Notes under the pieces: generated by a model
Told to the model about the DNA's origin: nothing
Database searches by the model: none
The model's input: the letters and a program-made list of their open reading frames with translations, nothing else
Source of the DNA: Rhodosorus marinus
Lineage: Eukaryota > Rhodophyta > Stylonematophyceae > Stylonematales > Stylonemataceae
Length of the DNA: 64,000 nucleotides
Direction: 5' to 3'
NCBI GenBank assembly: GCA_029953675.1
Contig: JAMWBK010000009.1
Coordinates: 1,302,001 to 1,366,000 of the forward strand
Made by a program: the position numbers and the translations under genes
Shown here: one piece after another, positions 23,014-34,545 of the stretch
Layout: each line of letters opens with the position of its first letter
How positions within the stretch are numbered: position 1 is the first letter of the stretch

Positions 23014-25722
23014 ATGGGCACCAAGTCGGACGCTGGTGTAGGCTATGATGATGCATCGTTCTATCTTTTTGCAATGGCGATGCTCAGCCTCGTCACGGTT
23101 CCGTGGACTATTGTGAAAATTTGGAGGCTTGTGAAGGGAAGAGATCAGGAGGAGGAGAGGGAGAATTTGAGACAGCACTGCGGGTGTAGGAGATGTCAAG
23201 AGAAGGCCCAGGCCATTGCGAAACAGAAGAAGGTTGATACACAAAATCATAGAGCGGACACCACATCAGTCTTCTAATTCGTGAGCTCGTTCCTGTTCGC
23301 TTCAAAACTACACCAGAAATCGTACAACACTTGGGCAAGACCCTCGAATATTTTTGTATTCGTTTCTTGGATACTCATAATCTTGCTACTCAGAGAAATA
23401 CGAAAATCGCCATCCTTCAAAGCACCTTTTGATCCATTCGAGATTTTGGTGAGAGTTTTGCAAGCTGCTTACTGAAAGCTTAACTACGGCTGAGATCACT
23501 GAACTTTGCCGTTACGACCACTCCACAGGAAATTTCGAAGTCAGCATCGGACAAGGAAATTAAGGGGGCTTATAGGAGGCTCTCGAAACTAACCCATCCT
23601 GACCGAAACCCGAATAATCCGGAAGCCGCTGAGCGTTTTATGCAAATTACAAAAGCGCATCAGGCTCTAACTGATGCCGTTGGGAAGGAGAACTACCAAA
23701 AATATGGAAATCCGGACGGTCCGATGGTACGCATACAAAAGCAAACTAATTGGGAAGGCATCGGTTCCTTCGATATGGTGCGGAAATAGTTCTAACCCAA
23801 TATCTTGTTTTGGAAAACTCCTCGTCCCGTGAAAATCAATGAAGAGGTCATCCATCAACCTTGCGCTGCCATCAGTTATGGAGGATCACGGAAACCTAAT
23901 ATTGATGATCTACCTCAGCTCTCTAATAGTGGTACTACCAGCGTTTGTTGTTCTCTGGTGGCGTTCGAACAGCGACAAACTGGCCACGTCTATCAGCGTC
24001 AATACCTATCGCTATTTTCTTGTGGTACTTCACGCCTCTGGCCGATGGAGGGATCTGCTTGCAGCGTTTGCATCCGCATTCGAATTCGAGCACATGGGTG
24101 TGAACAACCCGCGAAAGTTTGCTCCTCTTCGCGATGCCGTGAGAAAGAGTGGGGCTGAAGCCGACTTGAAACAGATCCGGCTGTACATGGACGTGAGTAA
24201 CACCTTTCAGGATTTTTGTGCGACCGGACATTCAGGAGGATGACATTTTTTCCTTTCCTACAAATGAAACTAGGTCAAGCCGTATCTTAGCGAGAACATA
24301 TTGATACTCTTGGCGTATACCCATAGATTAGGAATTGACGAAGAGTTTCTATCAAGGCTAGAGGATCTGCTTGGATGGACGGAAGGTCTCGTCGTTGCCA
24401 TGGCTGACGCGAACAGAGAAGAGCCCCGGCAGGATTGTTACAGAACGTATGGAAGAACAGTCTTCGGGAGAACAAGAAAGATCATGAGCGCAGTCTTCCT
24501 CGGTCAGTGTCTTGCTCAGGTAAGCGTTGAACATTAAAACAAGATTTTAGTGCAAGAGCACCTCGTGCAAATCGTTCACCTGGAAACCTGAGGAGACTCC
24601 CACTATCTGCGCAACCCTTGTTTAGGGAATGAAAGAGAAAGACTCAAGTCTCCTCCAAATTCCGGGGTTCAGAGAGACTGAGCTGAAATATTGCAACTCC
24701 AAATCGAACAAGGTCAGGAACGTTCATGACTTTGTGGCTCTGGATATCGATGCCAGAAAAAAGATACTCAGGAATTTCTCGGACGATGAGTTTCTGGACG
24801 TCAATGAGTTTTGTTTGCACTTTCCCACTGCGACTTTGAAAGTTGCAGCGCCTAAAGTTGAGGACGAGATCGATTCTTCTGTTCACGAGATTGACAAGGC
24901 TGATGTCGAGGTTACGTTGACCGTAAAGAGAGGGGCTGTAAGCTATCACATGCCAATAATAGCATGTGCACCTTTATTTGTTGTTGCATCCGCATCAGCA
25001 GACGGAATTCGGCGCTGAAAGAAGTTTGTTGTTTATCCGACTTCAGGGTACCGGTCGCTTTCCATGCGTACCGAACCTGCCCGATGAGAAGCAGGAGGTG
25101 TGGTGGGTTATCCTCGACGACAAGAAGCACGACGTGCCATTGGCAATAAAGCGGTTGAAACCAAAAGATTTCGATGCCGAAGGAAATGCCACCTTCAAGT
25201 TGGATTTCGTTGCTGGCATTCGCGGCAAGTACGAATACGTTGTCCATGCCCTCTGCGATTGTTACGTTGGGGCTGATGTGTACTCCAACATCAAGTTCAC
25301 GGTTGAGCCGAAATTTGAGAACACTGACAGCTTGAAGTATTATCGCGCAGCTCCAGAAATTTGGTTTTTTTTGTGATATGTGCTAAAGGACTTGATGTCG
25401 CTGTTCACGGCTCCATAGGTACTTTGACACTGATGATGAGTCTGACTACGAAGAGTACAACGCCGAAGTAGAAGATGGGGACGAGGAAGAGGAGACGGAC
25501 TCAGATGAGAATGAAGATGGAGAGGCAGCTGGGGGCGGTCCCGCCGGGGCAGTTCAGCAGGAGAGTTCAGAAAAGGAGGGGATTGATGAGTTGTCTTCCG
25601 CAGAGGAAGAGGATGATGATGAGGATGATGAGGATGATGTTGATGAGGAGGATGAAAGAGAAAACCGGAAGCGCGGTACAAATGGATCTCAAACCACCAG
25701 CGCCGTAACAGAAGACATCTGA
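23014..25722 (+). CDS. SEC63: SEC63, J-domain subunit of the ER protein translocon
   Basis: Membrane J-protein that recruits and activates BiP at the Sec61 channel for protein import into the ER. The ATG at 23014 gives [19 protein letters not shown], then a first membrane helix ([19 protein letters not shown]). The second exon has another helix ([15 protein letters not shown]) and runs into the J domain (FDPFEIL joined to [20 protein letters not shown]). The HPD tripeptide is present (LTHPDRNP), and the domain closes with [11 protein letters not shown] third helix follows ([22 protein letters not shown]), then the Sec63/Brl domain over several exons ([55 protein letters not shown]). The C-terminus is a long acidic tail ([20 protein letters not shown] and Asp/Glu runs to 25660), as in other Sec63 proteins, where it contacts Sec62. 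About eight exons. Order and topology match the family. Confidence 0.95.
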
Positions 25723-26754
25723 CAATTCAACTTTTGCCTGTGAATCAATACTTACGACACGATAAACAAGAAAACCAACCTTTCTGAACAGCTGAAATAC
25801 CTGGAGAGGAACTCCAGCCTTGATCCTTGGTTTCAAACGACTTTGGTCCCAGGAGTCGTGCAGTCAGGAAACCGAGGCATCCTGGCAGTGCGGGGTAACG
25901 ATTGAGAGATTAAACGCGCTGGCTGGCAAAAGATCTTGTGCTGCTTGAAAAGACAGCGATGAATCGCAAACAAGAGTGTTTCTGAGGGTCGCCGCGGCAG
26001 CCAGAGGCCTGGAGGGTATCAATGCCGAACCCGATCGTGGACCATACGAGGAACGGCGGGTTTCGTCTTCGTCTGTAGCGAGTGCCAGAGGGATAGACGA
26101 CATCTTCGGAGCCGGAGGATCAAGAGAATTACGCTTTTTTAGGGCCTCTGTCTATCCCAGTCTTCAGCAGCTGCATATGAGATCCCACCACAAAGGCCTG
26201 TCCGCGACCAAAACCAATTCATGCAAACCCTAAATCGTCCTATCCAATAAAAATATTTCCCGCGAGTTTGTCAAGGATGGGTATTTTTTCTCCCATTAGT
26301 TTAAAGACAACTCCTCACAAAAGAATGCAATTCATAAATACAAGCTCACGGACTCGTAACCCCCTTTACCCATGGGTGTAAAATGCAATGTGCCTTAGAA
26401 GAGTAATTTTTTGCTCTGGAACGACACACTTGAAGGAAGAAGTTGAGGGGTACGCGCCAGATTCTTAAATTAACATCAATCAATAACCTTTTTTCAATCA
26501 GTATAAGGTCCTTCCCGAACTTGAGCATTTCACGTCTGAAGTGGATGGTGTGGAGGTATGTTCCGAGTGTGCGAGAAAGCATTCCACATCCAGCTGAAAC
26601 TCCTCAGCACAGTAGCAAGTTTGTGTGATTGTGACCTGTTTGGAACTCCGAGAAGTTTTTCGTTCTCTCTCTACTTGTTCTCTTCTGTTGTAATTGGTTT
26701 TTTTTCTTCCCCTCGGCTTGTGTCTTCTTGGTGTGTCCAAGAGAAGTTGGAAAC
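25723..26754. other. Intergenic, with a possible small minus-strand gene
   Basis: About 1 kb. A minus-strand open frame begins at an ATG at 26103 and runs 79 codons to 25864 (MSSIPLALATDEDETRRSS...). The plus strand just beyond it (26185-26250) is A/C-rich, as at other minus-strand gene starts here. It is otherwise unrecognisable and the opposite strand is also open, so confidence is low. The right end (26600-26754) is T/G-rich and leads into the next gene. Confidence 0.3.
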
Positions 26755-27687
26755 ATGGTGAAGCAGGTGGAGGTGAGGCACTGAGATGAGTCCTATGCTC
26801 TTTTGGTCTCTTGTGGTGCTGCGGGGTGCTGTATTTTCTCGTACATCCTCTGCCCAACTGCCGTGGTCTGGTCTAGAGACTTCTTCATCTGAGTTTCTTT
26901 TTCCTTTCCTAGGGGAACTCGCAAACAAGGGATTCTGAGAAGCCCCAGAAGCGCAGAAGACTATCTGAAGAGGAGCTCGTTGCAGTTGGTAAGCGTATTG
27001 AAGTTAAGTGGGACTTGGACGATGAGAATGGGGTCGTACGTTCACGATGGTGGGGAGCGAAAGTCTTAAGAAAAGTGGAGTCTCCTGGAGATGAAAAAGT
27101 TCCATTTGATATTTTGTATGATCCATTTGAAGATTTTGCGGAAACTCAATGTAGAGTACGTAATTTGCCTGGCATCGGAATTGCGCTTCCAGGCGAGGGA
27201 CTATTGTCGCTTTGGAAGCTGACGAGCTCCCAACATTCGATTTCAACTACTTCAGATTGTTTTCCTAAGCACAACCGAGCTTCGAGATTCTGAGTCCGGG
27301 GATCTGCTGTATTGGAGAGCGGAAGGAGATGATTCGGAACCTCAGAGTACAACCATGGTGGAGCTTCAGGAAGAGCAGGATGCGATAGACAGGTTCGACT
27401 GATGCTAAAGGGCAGCATCTCATACCAAATGTTGAGCAAGCGAACCAATAAGAAACGTTTTTTTCTATAGGGAGCTGGGAGAGAGCTTTGAGCAAGAGGC
27501 AATGGCAGAATTCGACAAGCTCCCAATGGAGAAGCAACGACATCTTGCTGCAAGCTACAGAAGTTTTGCGGACTCGCTTAAGGGACATCTTAGAAAGCTT
27601 TTGGCTGCCAACGGTGCCAACTACGAAGTTACGGATAATGACATTCAGAGTGCCTTCAATGCTATAGAGGTTGAGAAGAAGGGCTAG
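26755..27687 (+). CDS. Tudor/SH3-like domain protein, unrecognised family
   Basis: Small nuclear-looking protein in four exons. The ATG at 26755 gives a six-codon first exon (MVKQVE). After an intron of about 140 bases comes a second exon with a basic stretch (EKPQKRRRLSEEEL) and a beta-rich segment (VGKRIEVKWDLDDENGVVRSRWWGAKVL, then VPFDILYDPFEDF) that reads like a Tudor/SH3-like barrel with aromatic residues. The third exon completes it (IVFLSTTELRDSESGDLLYWRAEGDD) and starts a helical region. The fourth is helical and charged (ELGESFEQEAMAEFDKLPMEKQRHLAASYRSFADSLKGHLRKLL) and ends IEVEKKG-stop at 27687. Tudor-like barrels often read methylated histone tails; function here is inference. 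I could not assign an orthologue; it does not look like SGF29. Confidence 0.7.
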
Positions 27688-28739
27688 GGAACAGTATTCC
27701 ACGAGCGGCCCAAGGCTTTCCGAATGAACAGTTGTCAGGTCTGCAGTGGATCTCACGAATAGTGGCGTTGAGTGAGGCCGCTAGCGGGTTTGGGAAAATG
27801 AACAAATATATATGGTGTGATCTAATTTGAATAATAACGAAAATCCTTGCAGAATTCCCACAGCTACATGAGCGTGGAATCTGGTCTTTGAAACTTTGTA
27901 GCTAGACAACAAGGGCGGGTAATCGCTTCTCACGCCCGGGGTATTGTAATCCAGACCGATTTATGTTCAAGTTCCGTTGAGGGCAAAATCCTGACCCGCG
28001 ATTAGGTCCGGAATCCAATCCAGTGAGGCGTAACTCAGTAGCACCATAGCTTTCTTGCTTGGCACCACCAAGCCCGACAGAGTCTTCACACTCTCGCGCT
28101 TACAGAAATAGAAAACCGACCTCGAACCGAGATGCCGGAGGGCACAGACCTTCCACAGGGGACTCTAACCAGCTCTACGTTCACCATTACCCTCCTCGTG
28201 GACGTGTAGTCCGACATCCGTCCCAAGTCAAATGTGTCCCAAAAGCACTATGTCCTCACCCCAAACGTTGGAGGCAGACGTCCATCGACGACGGCCGCCT
28301 ATCCAGACATGAAACGCTAGTGACTCTGAACTGACCGTACCAAAGCTTCCCACGTCTGTCCATGACAGATAACTCAAGCGCACGTTATGAATATTCCTTT
28401 CTGACGGAAAACGTCAACGTCGGGACGAGAGAAGTGATACTTAACATCTCTGATACTTAGCATCCGGACGGTTAGGCTTAGTGCGCTGGGTAAGTGAGGT
28501 AGAGTTCCTGTGTCCATACTTTTCTTTGGTTTTTGGTTTTTGGTTCAGGACGATGCATATGGAAACGATTTGGCAATTTTCGATCTTGTTTACTTCTTGT
28601 TTTGCTGAGTTGTGGGAACGTATAGTAGTTGATTAGGTTTGTTCCGCCTGTTGTCTGTCTGTTGCGTGCGTGTTAGTTTGGTTGTGTTGTCTTTTGTATG
28701 CGCCTTCGAGTGCTGCTTGGATTGTTTCGGTGAGAAGAG
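27688..28739. other. Intergenic, G/T-rich leader of PRP22 at the right end
   Basis: About 1 kb with no supportable gene. The last 240 bases before the PRP22 ATG are G/T-rich on the plus strand (46 of 60 bases in 28621-28680). A plus-strand open frame of 91 codons (28059-28334) has no recognisable motif. Confidence 0.6.
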
Positions 28740-31700
28740 ATGGACGAGCTCAAGAGTCTTCGGGAGTTGAACGTCGTGTCCAAAGTATGCCAAGAACTTG
28801 ATAATCACTTGGGCATGTCGGACAAGACGATGGCCGAGTTTTTGATCGACCTTGTGGGGAAGAACAAATCACTTGGAGAGTTCAGAGCAGCGCTATCTAA
28901 ATTTGGAGGAGGGGAACAGTTGTTGCCAGATGCGCTGGCGGAGTCTGTTCATCGTCTAGTTCAAAAGTTGACAACTGCACCTGGAAATGCAGGGCAGGAG
29001 AAGAAACCAAGGGCCGCGGCGAAAGCTGTAAAGAAGCAATCAGATCCCAAAACGGAAGCCATCGCAGCACGATTTCCAGGTTTGGCTACGGAAGACCACC
29101 GGCACGGGAGTGACTCGGAAGAGGGGGATGAAAAAGGGGGTTTTCTGGGTTCGGGAATCAATGCCGATACAGTACTCTCGAAGGTTGAGAAGGAAGAGGT
29201 TGAGGCTTCAAATACTGGAAAAAGGAGGGAGAGGTCAGTCGAAAGAGATGAGCGACCATGGGGTCGGGACTCCGCGAGACGTGGAGATGATCGCAGACGT
29301 GACGACGATCGCAGACGTGGAGATGATCGCAGACGTGACGACGATCGCAGACGTGGAGATGATCGCAGACGATATGATCGCGAACGCAGCGATGACCGCA
29401 GATATGACAATGATCACAGGGGAAATTCGAGAGTTGATCCCGAACGTGCTCGTCGAGAAGTTCAGCATCACGTCGGAAAGCCCCAAATCGAAGTTGGTAA
29501 GGTGTACCGGGGCAAGGTCACCAACGTCCGGGATTTCGGGTGCTTTGTAGGTTTGGAAGATGTTGGTTACCGAAGAGGAGAAAGACCTCCGGAGGGACTA
29601 CTGCATGTTTCGGAAATGGGGCTTACTAGCCGGGTTGCTAACGCTAACGAAGTCTATAAAAGGGGAGAGACTTTGTACGTCAGGGTCAATTCTCATGCCG
29701 GGAAGAGAATAGGCCTGAGCGCAAAGGACATTGATCAAGAGACAGGAGAAGACAAGAGACCTCAGAAACCGAACCGTCCTGTACATGATGGTGGAGACTC
29801 GAGAAGGAATAATCGCTCCAATCCGGAAATAGGTGACATGCAGTCTGTTTCTGGGATTCCCCGGTCTTTACAGGAGGAGGATTCTTCCAGAAGGTCTAAG
29901 GGTCGAGCACGGCGCCGACTTCCTTCTCCAGAGCAGTGGGAGCTTAACCAGCTGGCGAGCGCGGGAGTTTTACCACTAGCTGATCTCCGAAAACAGGCAG
30001 GAATCGCGGAGGACTCCGAGGAAGAGGAAGCAGGGGTTCTAAACGATGTCGAGGAGCCTGAAGAGGAGTTGGAAATCGAATTAAATGAAGACGAGCCTGC
30101 TTTTCTGCAGGGTCAAGCTACAAGCAAGGCCCAGCCTCTATCTCCCGTAAGGATTGTGAAGAATCCCGATGGATCAATGCAGCGAGCGGCTATGACTCAG
30201 AGCGCTTTGTCGAAGGAACGAAGAGAGCTGCGAGATCAACAGGCGCAAGCAAATGTAGACGATGTACCCGCAGACCTCAACAGAGCGTGGGAGGATCCGG
30301 TCCCCGATCAAGGAGACCGACACATCGCTCAAGAACTGAGAGGCTTGGGCACGGGTCCCGCAGAAATGGCGGAGTGGAAGAAGAAAGCGATGGGGACGGC
30401 CCCGAGTTTTGGATTCAGTCAAAAGCGCGACCAGAGCATCATTCAACAGCGGGAAAGTTTGCCCATCTACAAGCTTAAGGATTCATTGCTAGATGCCTTC
30501 GCCTCCAACCAGGTTCTGATCGTTATTGGAGAGACAGGGTCTGGCAAAACCACGCAGATGACTCAGTATCTCGTGGATGCGAATTATCACAGAGCTGGGA
30601 GAATTGGCTGCACACAACCTCGTCGTGTTGCTGCAATGTCCGTTGCCAAACGTGTCGCGGAAGAGTTTGGGTGTCGGCTGGGCGAGCAAGTGGGATACGC
30701 CATCCGTTTTGAGGATTGTACCTCTAATGAGACCATCATCAAGTACATGACCGATGGAATGCTTCTGCGAGAAGCACTATTGGATCCCGATCTGAAACAA
30801 TATTCCGTGATTATGTTAGATGAAGCTCACGAGCGAACCATTTCGACCGACGTACTGTTTGGCCTTCTGAAGGATTGTTTGGCCAAGCGCAGTGATTTGA
30901 AGTTGATAGTCACGTCCGCAACTCTGGATGCTGAAAAATTTTCTTCATATTTCTTCAACTGTCCGATTTTCACGATCCCCGGAAGAACGTTCCCAGTTGA
31001 GATCCTGTACTCAAAGGAGCCAGAAGCCGACTACCTTGATGCAGCGTTGGTTACAGTGATGCAAATTCATCTGACAGAGCCGCCTGGAGATGTTCTTTTA
31101 TTTCTCACGGGTCAGGAGGAAATCGATACATCTGCTGAAATCCTTTATGAGCGGATGAAGTCTTTGGGCCCGAATGTTCCGGAGCTGATTATCCTACCGG
31201 TCTATTCTGCACTGCCTTCGGAAATGCAAACGCGCATATTCGAGCCAGCACCGGCAGGGCAACGAAAAGTGGTTATCGCCACCAATATCGCTGAGGCTTC
31301 CTTGACTATCGATGGTATCTTTTACGTGGTGGATCCAGGTTTCGCAAAGCAGAAAGTCTACAACCCAAAGCTGGGAATGGATTCTCTGGTGGTTGCTCCG
31401 GTTTCACAGGCGTCCGCGAGGCAGAGGGCAGGGCGAGCAGGCAGAACTGGTCCTGGAAAGTGCTTTCGTTTATACACCGAACAGGCGTATCGGAACGAAA
31501 TGCTCCCGACGTCGGTACCCGAGCTCCAGAGGAGCAACCTCGCTAATACAGTGCTCACCTTGAAGGCGATGGGAATCAATGACCTCTTGCACTTTGATTT
31601 CATGGATGCCCCTCCCGCGCAGCACATGGTTTCTGCTATGGAGAGCTTGTACTCGTTAGGCGCCTTGGACGAAGAAGGATTGCTCACACGGCTTGGGAGA

Positions 31701-32426
31701 AAAATGGCTGAGTTCCCGCTCGAGCCAATGCTTTCGAAGATGCTTCTTGCCAGTGTCGACTTGAAGTGCTCCGATGAAGTCCTCACGATCGTTGCAATGA
31801 TATCCGTACAGAACGTCTTCTACAGGCCCAAGGAAAAGCAGGCCCAAGCTGACCAGAAGAAGGCGAAATTCCACCAACCGGAGGGTGATCATTTGACCCT
31901 TCTAGCAGTCTACGATGCCTGGAAGGCGAACCGATTCTCCAACCCCTGGTGCTACGAGAACTTTGTACAAAGCAGAAGCTTGAAGCGGGCTCAAGACATT
32001 CGAAAGCAGCTGATAACAATCATGGATAGGTACCGACTAGATATTACGTCGGCTGGAAGGAACTACATGAAGATCCGTAAGGCGATTGTTTCCGGATTTT
32101 TCGTTCACGCGGCTAAAAAGGACCCCCAGGAAGGCTACCGAACGCTTGTAGAAGGACAACCTGTGTATATTCATCCGTCATCGTCCTTGTTCCATATTCA
32201 GCCGGAGTGGGTAATCTATCATGAGGTTGTGCACACCACGAAGGAGTACATGCGAGAAGTCCTTGCGGTTGAGTCCAAGTGGTTGGTGGAGCTGGCACCT
32301 CGCTTCTTCAAAAGTTCGGATCCGAATAGGCTATCTCGACGCAAGAGACAGGAGAAAATCGAGCCCCTGTTCGACAAGTATGCTCAAAACCAGAAGGAGT
32401 GGCGTCTGTCGAAGCGCAGAAGATAA
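28740..32426 (+). CDS. PRP22: Pre-mRNA splicing DEAH-box helicase PRP22/DHX8
   Basis: ATP-dependent RNA helicase that releases spliced mRNA from the spliceosome and proofreads exon ligation. Intronless, 1228 codons, ATG at 28740. The N-terminal helical segment ([25 protein letters not shown]) is the family's PWI-like region. Residues about 178-227 are an Arg/Asp repeat replacing the usual RS-like linker. An S1 RNA-binding domain lies at about 249-331 ([30 protein letters not shown]), diagnostic of PRP22 among DEAH helicases. Helicase motifs: [11 protein letters not shown] (about 597), Ia [14 protein letters not shown] (about 694), [33 protein letters not shown]. Then the winged-helix, ratchet and OB-fold regions ([36 protein letters not shown]). 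All motifs are intact. Being intronless may avoid dependence on its own function (speculation). Its 3' end faces ADA2, 168 bases away. Confidence 0.97.
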   Translation: MDELKSLRELNVVSKVCQELDNHLGMSDKTMAEFLIDLVGKNKSLGEFRAALSKFGGGEQLLPDALAESVHRLVQKLTTAPGNAGQEKKPRAAAKAVKKQSDPKTEAIAARFPGLATEDHRHGSDSEEGDEKGGFLGSGINADTVLSKVEKEEVEASNTGKRRERSVERDERPWGRDSARRGDDRRRDDDRRRGDDRRRDDDRRRGDDRRRYDRERSDDRRYDNDHRGNSRVDPERARREVQHHVGKPQIEVGKVYRGKVTNVRDFGCFVGLEDVGYRRGERPPEGLLHVSEMGLTSRVANANEVYKRGETLYVRVNSHAGKRIGLSAKDIDQETGEDKRPQKPNRPVHDGGDSRRNNRSNPEIGDMQSVSGIPRSLQEEDSSRRSKGRARRRLPSPEQWELNQLASAGVLPLADLRKQAGIAEDSEEEEAGVLNDVEEPEEELEIELNEDEPAFLQGQATSKAQPLSPVRIVKNPDGSMQRAAMTQSALSKERRELRDQQAQANVDDVPADLNRAWEDPVPDQGDRHIAQELRGLGTGPAEMAEWKKKAMGTAPSFGFSQKRDQSIIQQRESLPIYKLKDSLLDAFASNQVLIVIGETGSGKTTQMTQYLVDANYHRAGRIGCTQPRRVAAMSVAKRVAEEFGCRLGEQVGYAIRFEDCTSNETIIKYMTDGMLLREALLDPDLKQYSVIMLDEAHERTISTDVLFGLLKDCLAKRSDLKLIVTSATLDAEKFSSYFFNCPIFTIPGRTFPVEILYSKEPEADYLDAALVTVMQIHLTEPPGDVLLFLTGQEEIDTSAEILYERMKSLGPNVPELIILPVYSALPSEMQTRIFEPAPAGQRKVVIATNIAEASLTIDGIFYVVDPGFAKQKVYNPKLGMDSLVVAPVSQASARQRAGRAGRTGPGKCFRLYTEQAYRNEMLPTSVPELQRSNLANTVLTLKAMGINDLLHFDFMDAPPAQHMVSAMESLYSLGALDEEGLLTRLGRKMAEFPLEPMLSKMLLASVDLKCSDEVLTIVAMISVQNVFYRPKEKQAQADQKKAKFHQPEGDHLTLLAVYDAWKANRFSNPWCYENFVQSRSLKRAQDIRKQLITIMDRYRLDITSAGRNYMKIRKAIVSGFFVHAAKKDPQEGYRTLVEGQPVYIHPSSSLFHIQPEWVIYHEVVHTTKEYMREVLAVESKWLVELAPRFFKSSDPNRLSRRKRQEKIEPLFDKYAQNQKEWRLSKRRR
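29278..29367 (+). repeat. Coding minisatellite: five 18-base units in PRP22
   Basis: Two alternating 18-base units (gacgtggagatgatcgca and gacgtgacgacgatcgca) follow each other exactly in the order A-B-A-B-A. They encode alternating RRGDDR and RRDDDR hexapeptides. The perfect match between copies indicates recent expansion or homogenisation within the open frame. Confidence 0.95.
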
Positions 32427-32594
32427 AGACGCTAGTTTCGTGAACGAAAACCGTATTTTGTTTATATTGTGAAGGGTTCTCTTCCCGTTGGATTGAGCCT
32501 CTTCGACTTCAGGTTTTAATAATTAAGACGAAATTTTTTAGGCCGAGAGGACCATCAATGTCAAAGATTTCGTCTTGAAGGCGAGCAACGGTCA

Positions 32595-34545
32595 CTAGCG
32601 AGTCACGCCGTTTAAAGTCTTTGCCTGAGCCCCTCCTGTGTTTGCAGACGCGTTTTGGGTTGGGGTTGTAGTTTGACCTCCCTGAACCAACCTGCAGGCC
32701 ACCAGGAACTCGTAGATTTTCGCCACCTTGTTCGGGTCCATCTTTATCAGGGCCTTTGCATCCTTCCTTCTCAGGAACTTGTTCCTGTGTGACTCTAATA
32801 TCATCGCGTCCTTAGCAATCATGTACTGGTGGAAGGAGATCTGTCATTGAAGATGAGAGAGGAGTTGAGAAGCGTGCCGTGAGCAAATGCAAGACGAGGA
32901 AACCTCCTCCTGGAGACGCTTTTCCGACGCTTAGCCAATACCTTCAAGCCTCTGCATAGCTCGATCTCGTTCGCTGAGAGCAACTCTGCGCCCTCAAGAT
33001 TTGAATACTTATTCTTAGGTTTGCCATCGCCATTAGCATTCGACATTACAACGGTTCCATCCGCCTGCTTTGTAGGACCTTTGCGCTTCTTTGGAATCGG
33101 ATTGCTGAGCTCTTCCATAAGGCTTGCTCGGCCGCGAGCACGCCCTGAACCAACTCGACTGCATTCAGCGGAAGACCTTGCACCCATCATGCGTCCTTCC
33201 CGCAGAGTTTCGATTTCCTGCGACAATGGAGACATCGAGATTAGGTTCAAAAAAAGCAACGGCAGCGTGGCGGAGATGTTCCTATCGATCGATCGGTTGC
33301 TTCAGGATCGTACCTGACGTGTGGTCCGTTCCTCCAGTACGCCCTTCATCATCTCTTCATGGTCTTGGGGTGTGTGAAAACGACTGAAAGGTCGCATCTT
33401 ATCCCTTAACTCCTTCTCATCGCGAGGCCTCTTCTTGTCCGTTTGCTCTTGAGCTTTCAGATCCAAAAGATTTCTGTTCACGACAAACTCTTTCCTCTTC
33501 TTCCGTTCGTCAAGCTTGCTGTTGTAGATTTCCAGCACTCTCTGCTTGACTTCCTTATCCTTGTCACAGTCCTCATCCGTTATCTCCATCTCAGCGATTA
33601 CGTCCTCAGCTTCATTGTCCCATTCGTACACAAAATCTTCTCTCTTTGGCATCCATCCTGCAATAGCCTCGTTTTGATGCAGATGCATAACCTTCAGTAA
33701 CTTGGGATCCATCTCTTGCTCCTCTTTTACCCTAAAACAGCGATACGTGTTCAGAGATTACTGGGATAATTATCCAGAGACGCAGTGCCAGCAGAAACTA
33801 GTAAACCGACGCATCGAGACTAACCATTCTGGGTCATCTTTTGGGAGCAGCGTGTCCCGACGCATATCCGGGATTGGGGCAAGATCATGATTCAAGAAGA
33901 CGGCTTCAAAGTGGTTCTCAGTTTCCCCCTTGTTTCGAGTCTGGATAACTCTTGAAATATCTTCCCAGTTTCCCACACCGTACATCTCAAGTCCTTCAAG
34001 AAGACGCTCCTCCTCATCCGCTGTCCAGGATGCTGAGTAGATTGGCCTAGTCACGACCTGTCAAAGCGGTTAACAACAAAGAAATACGGTCGTGGGTAGT
34101 CAAGGTCGTGGGTAGTCAGTGTCAAATTCCAGAGAATCAAGAACCGTTCATGGCAGCACAATTCGTAAGTTGAATGGGAAAAGCCACCAACCTCTACAAG
34201 GCGATAGGAATGTGTTGGTGTATGAGGCCAAAGAGTAGCCCCAACAGAGAAACAATCCAGGCAAAGGTCAAAATCGGTGCAATCTGCACATCTTGCACGG
34301 ATCGCATTTGATAAATCTCGCCCGCAATAGTTGCAGTGGAACCTCGAACTATCGCTGTCATTGTTTCCCTGTTTAGAATTCTTCCCACCGCGTGCGCGCT
34401 TGGGTCTGTGCTTTTGATTTCCACCGCCTCCACCACCGCCAGAATGGCTATTGCCGGTGCTCTGCTTCTTCGTGTCGGTCTCCATCTTATCACCAGCGCC
34501 GCCTGGCCCAGACGTCTCTTTCAATCCCTCCTCCATTCCACCCAT
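32595..34545 (-). CDS. ADA2: Transcriptional adaptor ADA2 (SAGA/ADA histone acetyltransferase complex)
   Basis: Adaptor that activates the GCN5 acetyltransferase. The ATG at 34545 gives MGGMEEGLKETSGPGG, followed by a Gly-rich and basic stretch, so the ZZ finger starts about 70 residues in, later than is usual. ZZ zinc finger: FHCNYCGRDLSNAIRARCADCTDFDLCLDCF, with the paired cysteines intact and the HTPTHSYR close. Next exon: SANT domain (YSASWTADEEERLLEGLEMYGVGNWEDISRVIQTRNKGE). The third exon is the acidic and helical middle region (MDPKLLKVMHLHQNEAIAGWMPKREDFVYEWDNEAEDVI), which is highly characteristic of ADA2. Then a basic linker, and a C-terminal SWIRM domain split by an intron (IELCRGLKVLAK, then AKDAMILESHRNKFLRRKDAKALIKMDPNKVAKIYEFLVACRLV). 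A short Thr/Gln-rich tail ends at 32595. Five coding exons. The plus strand upstream of the ATG is strongly A/C-rich. Confidence 0.95.

Noticed and set aside
22581-23048. 155-codon plus-strand open frame before SEC63
   Set aside because: It overlaps the SEC63 start in another frame, lies wholly in the G/T-skewed leader and has the Leu/Phe/Trp/Gly bias expected from that composition.
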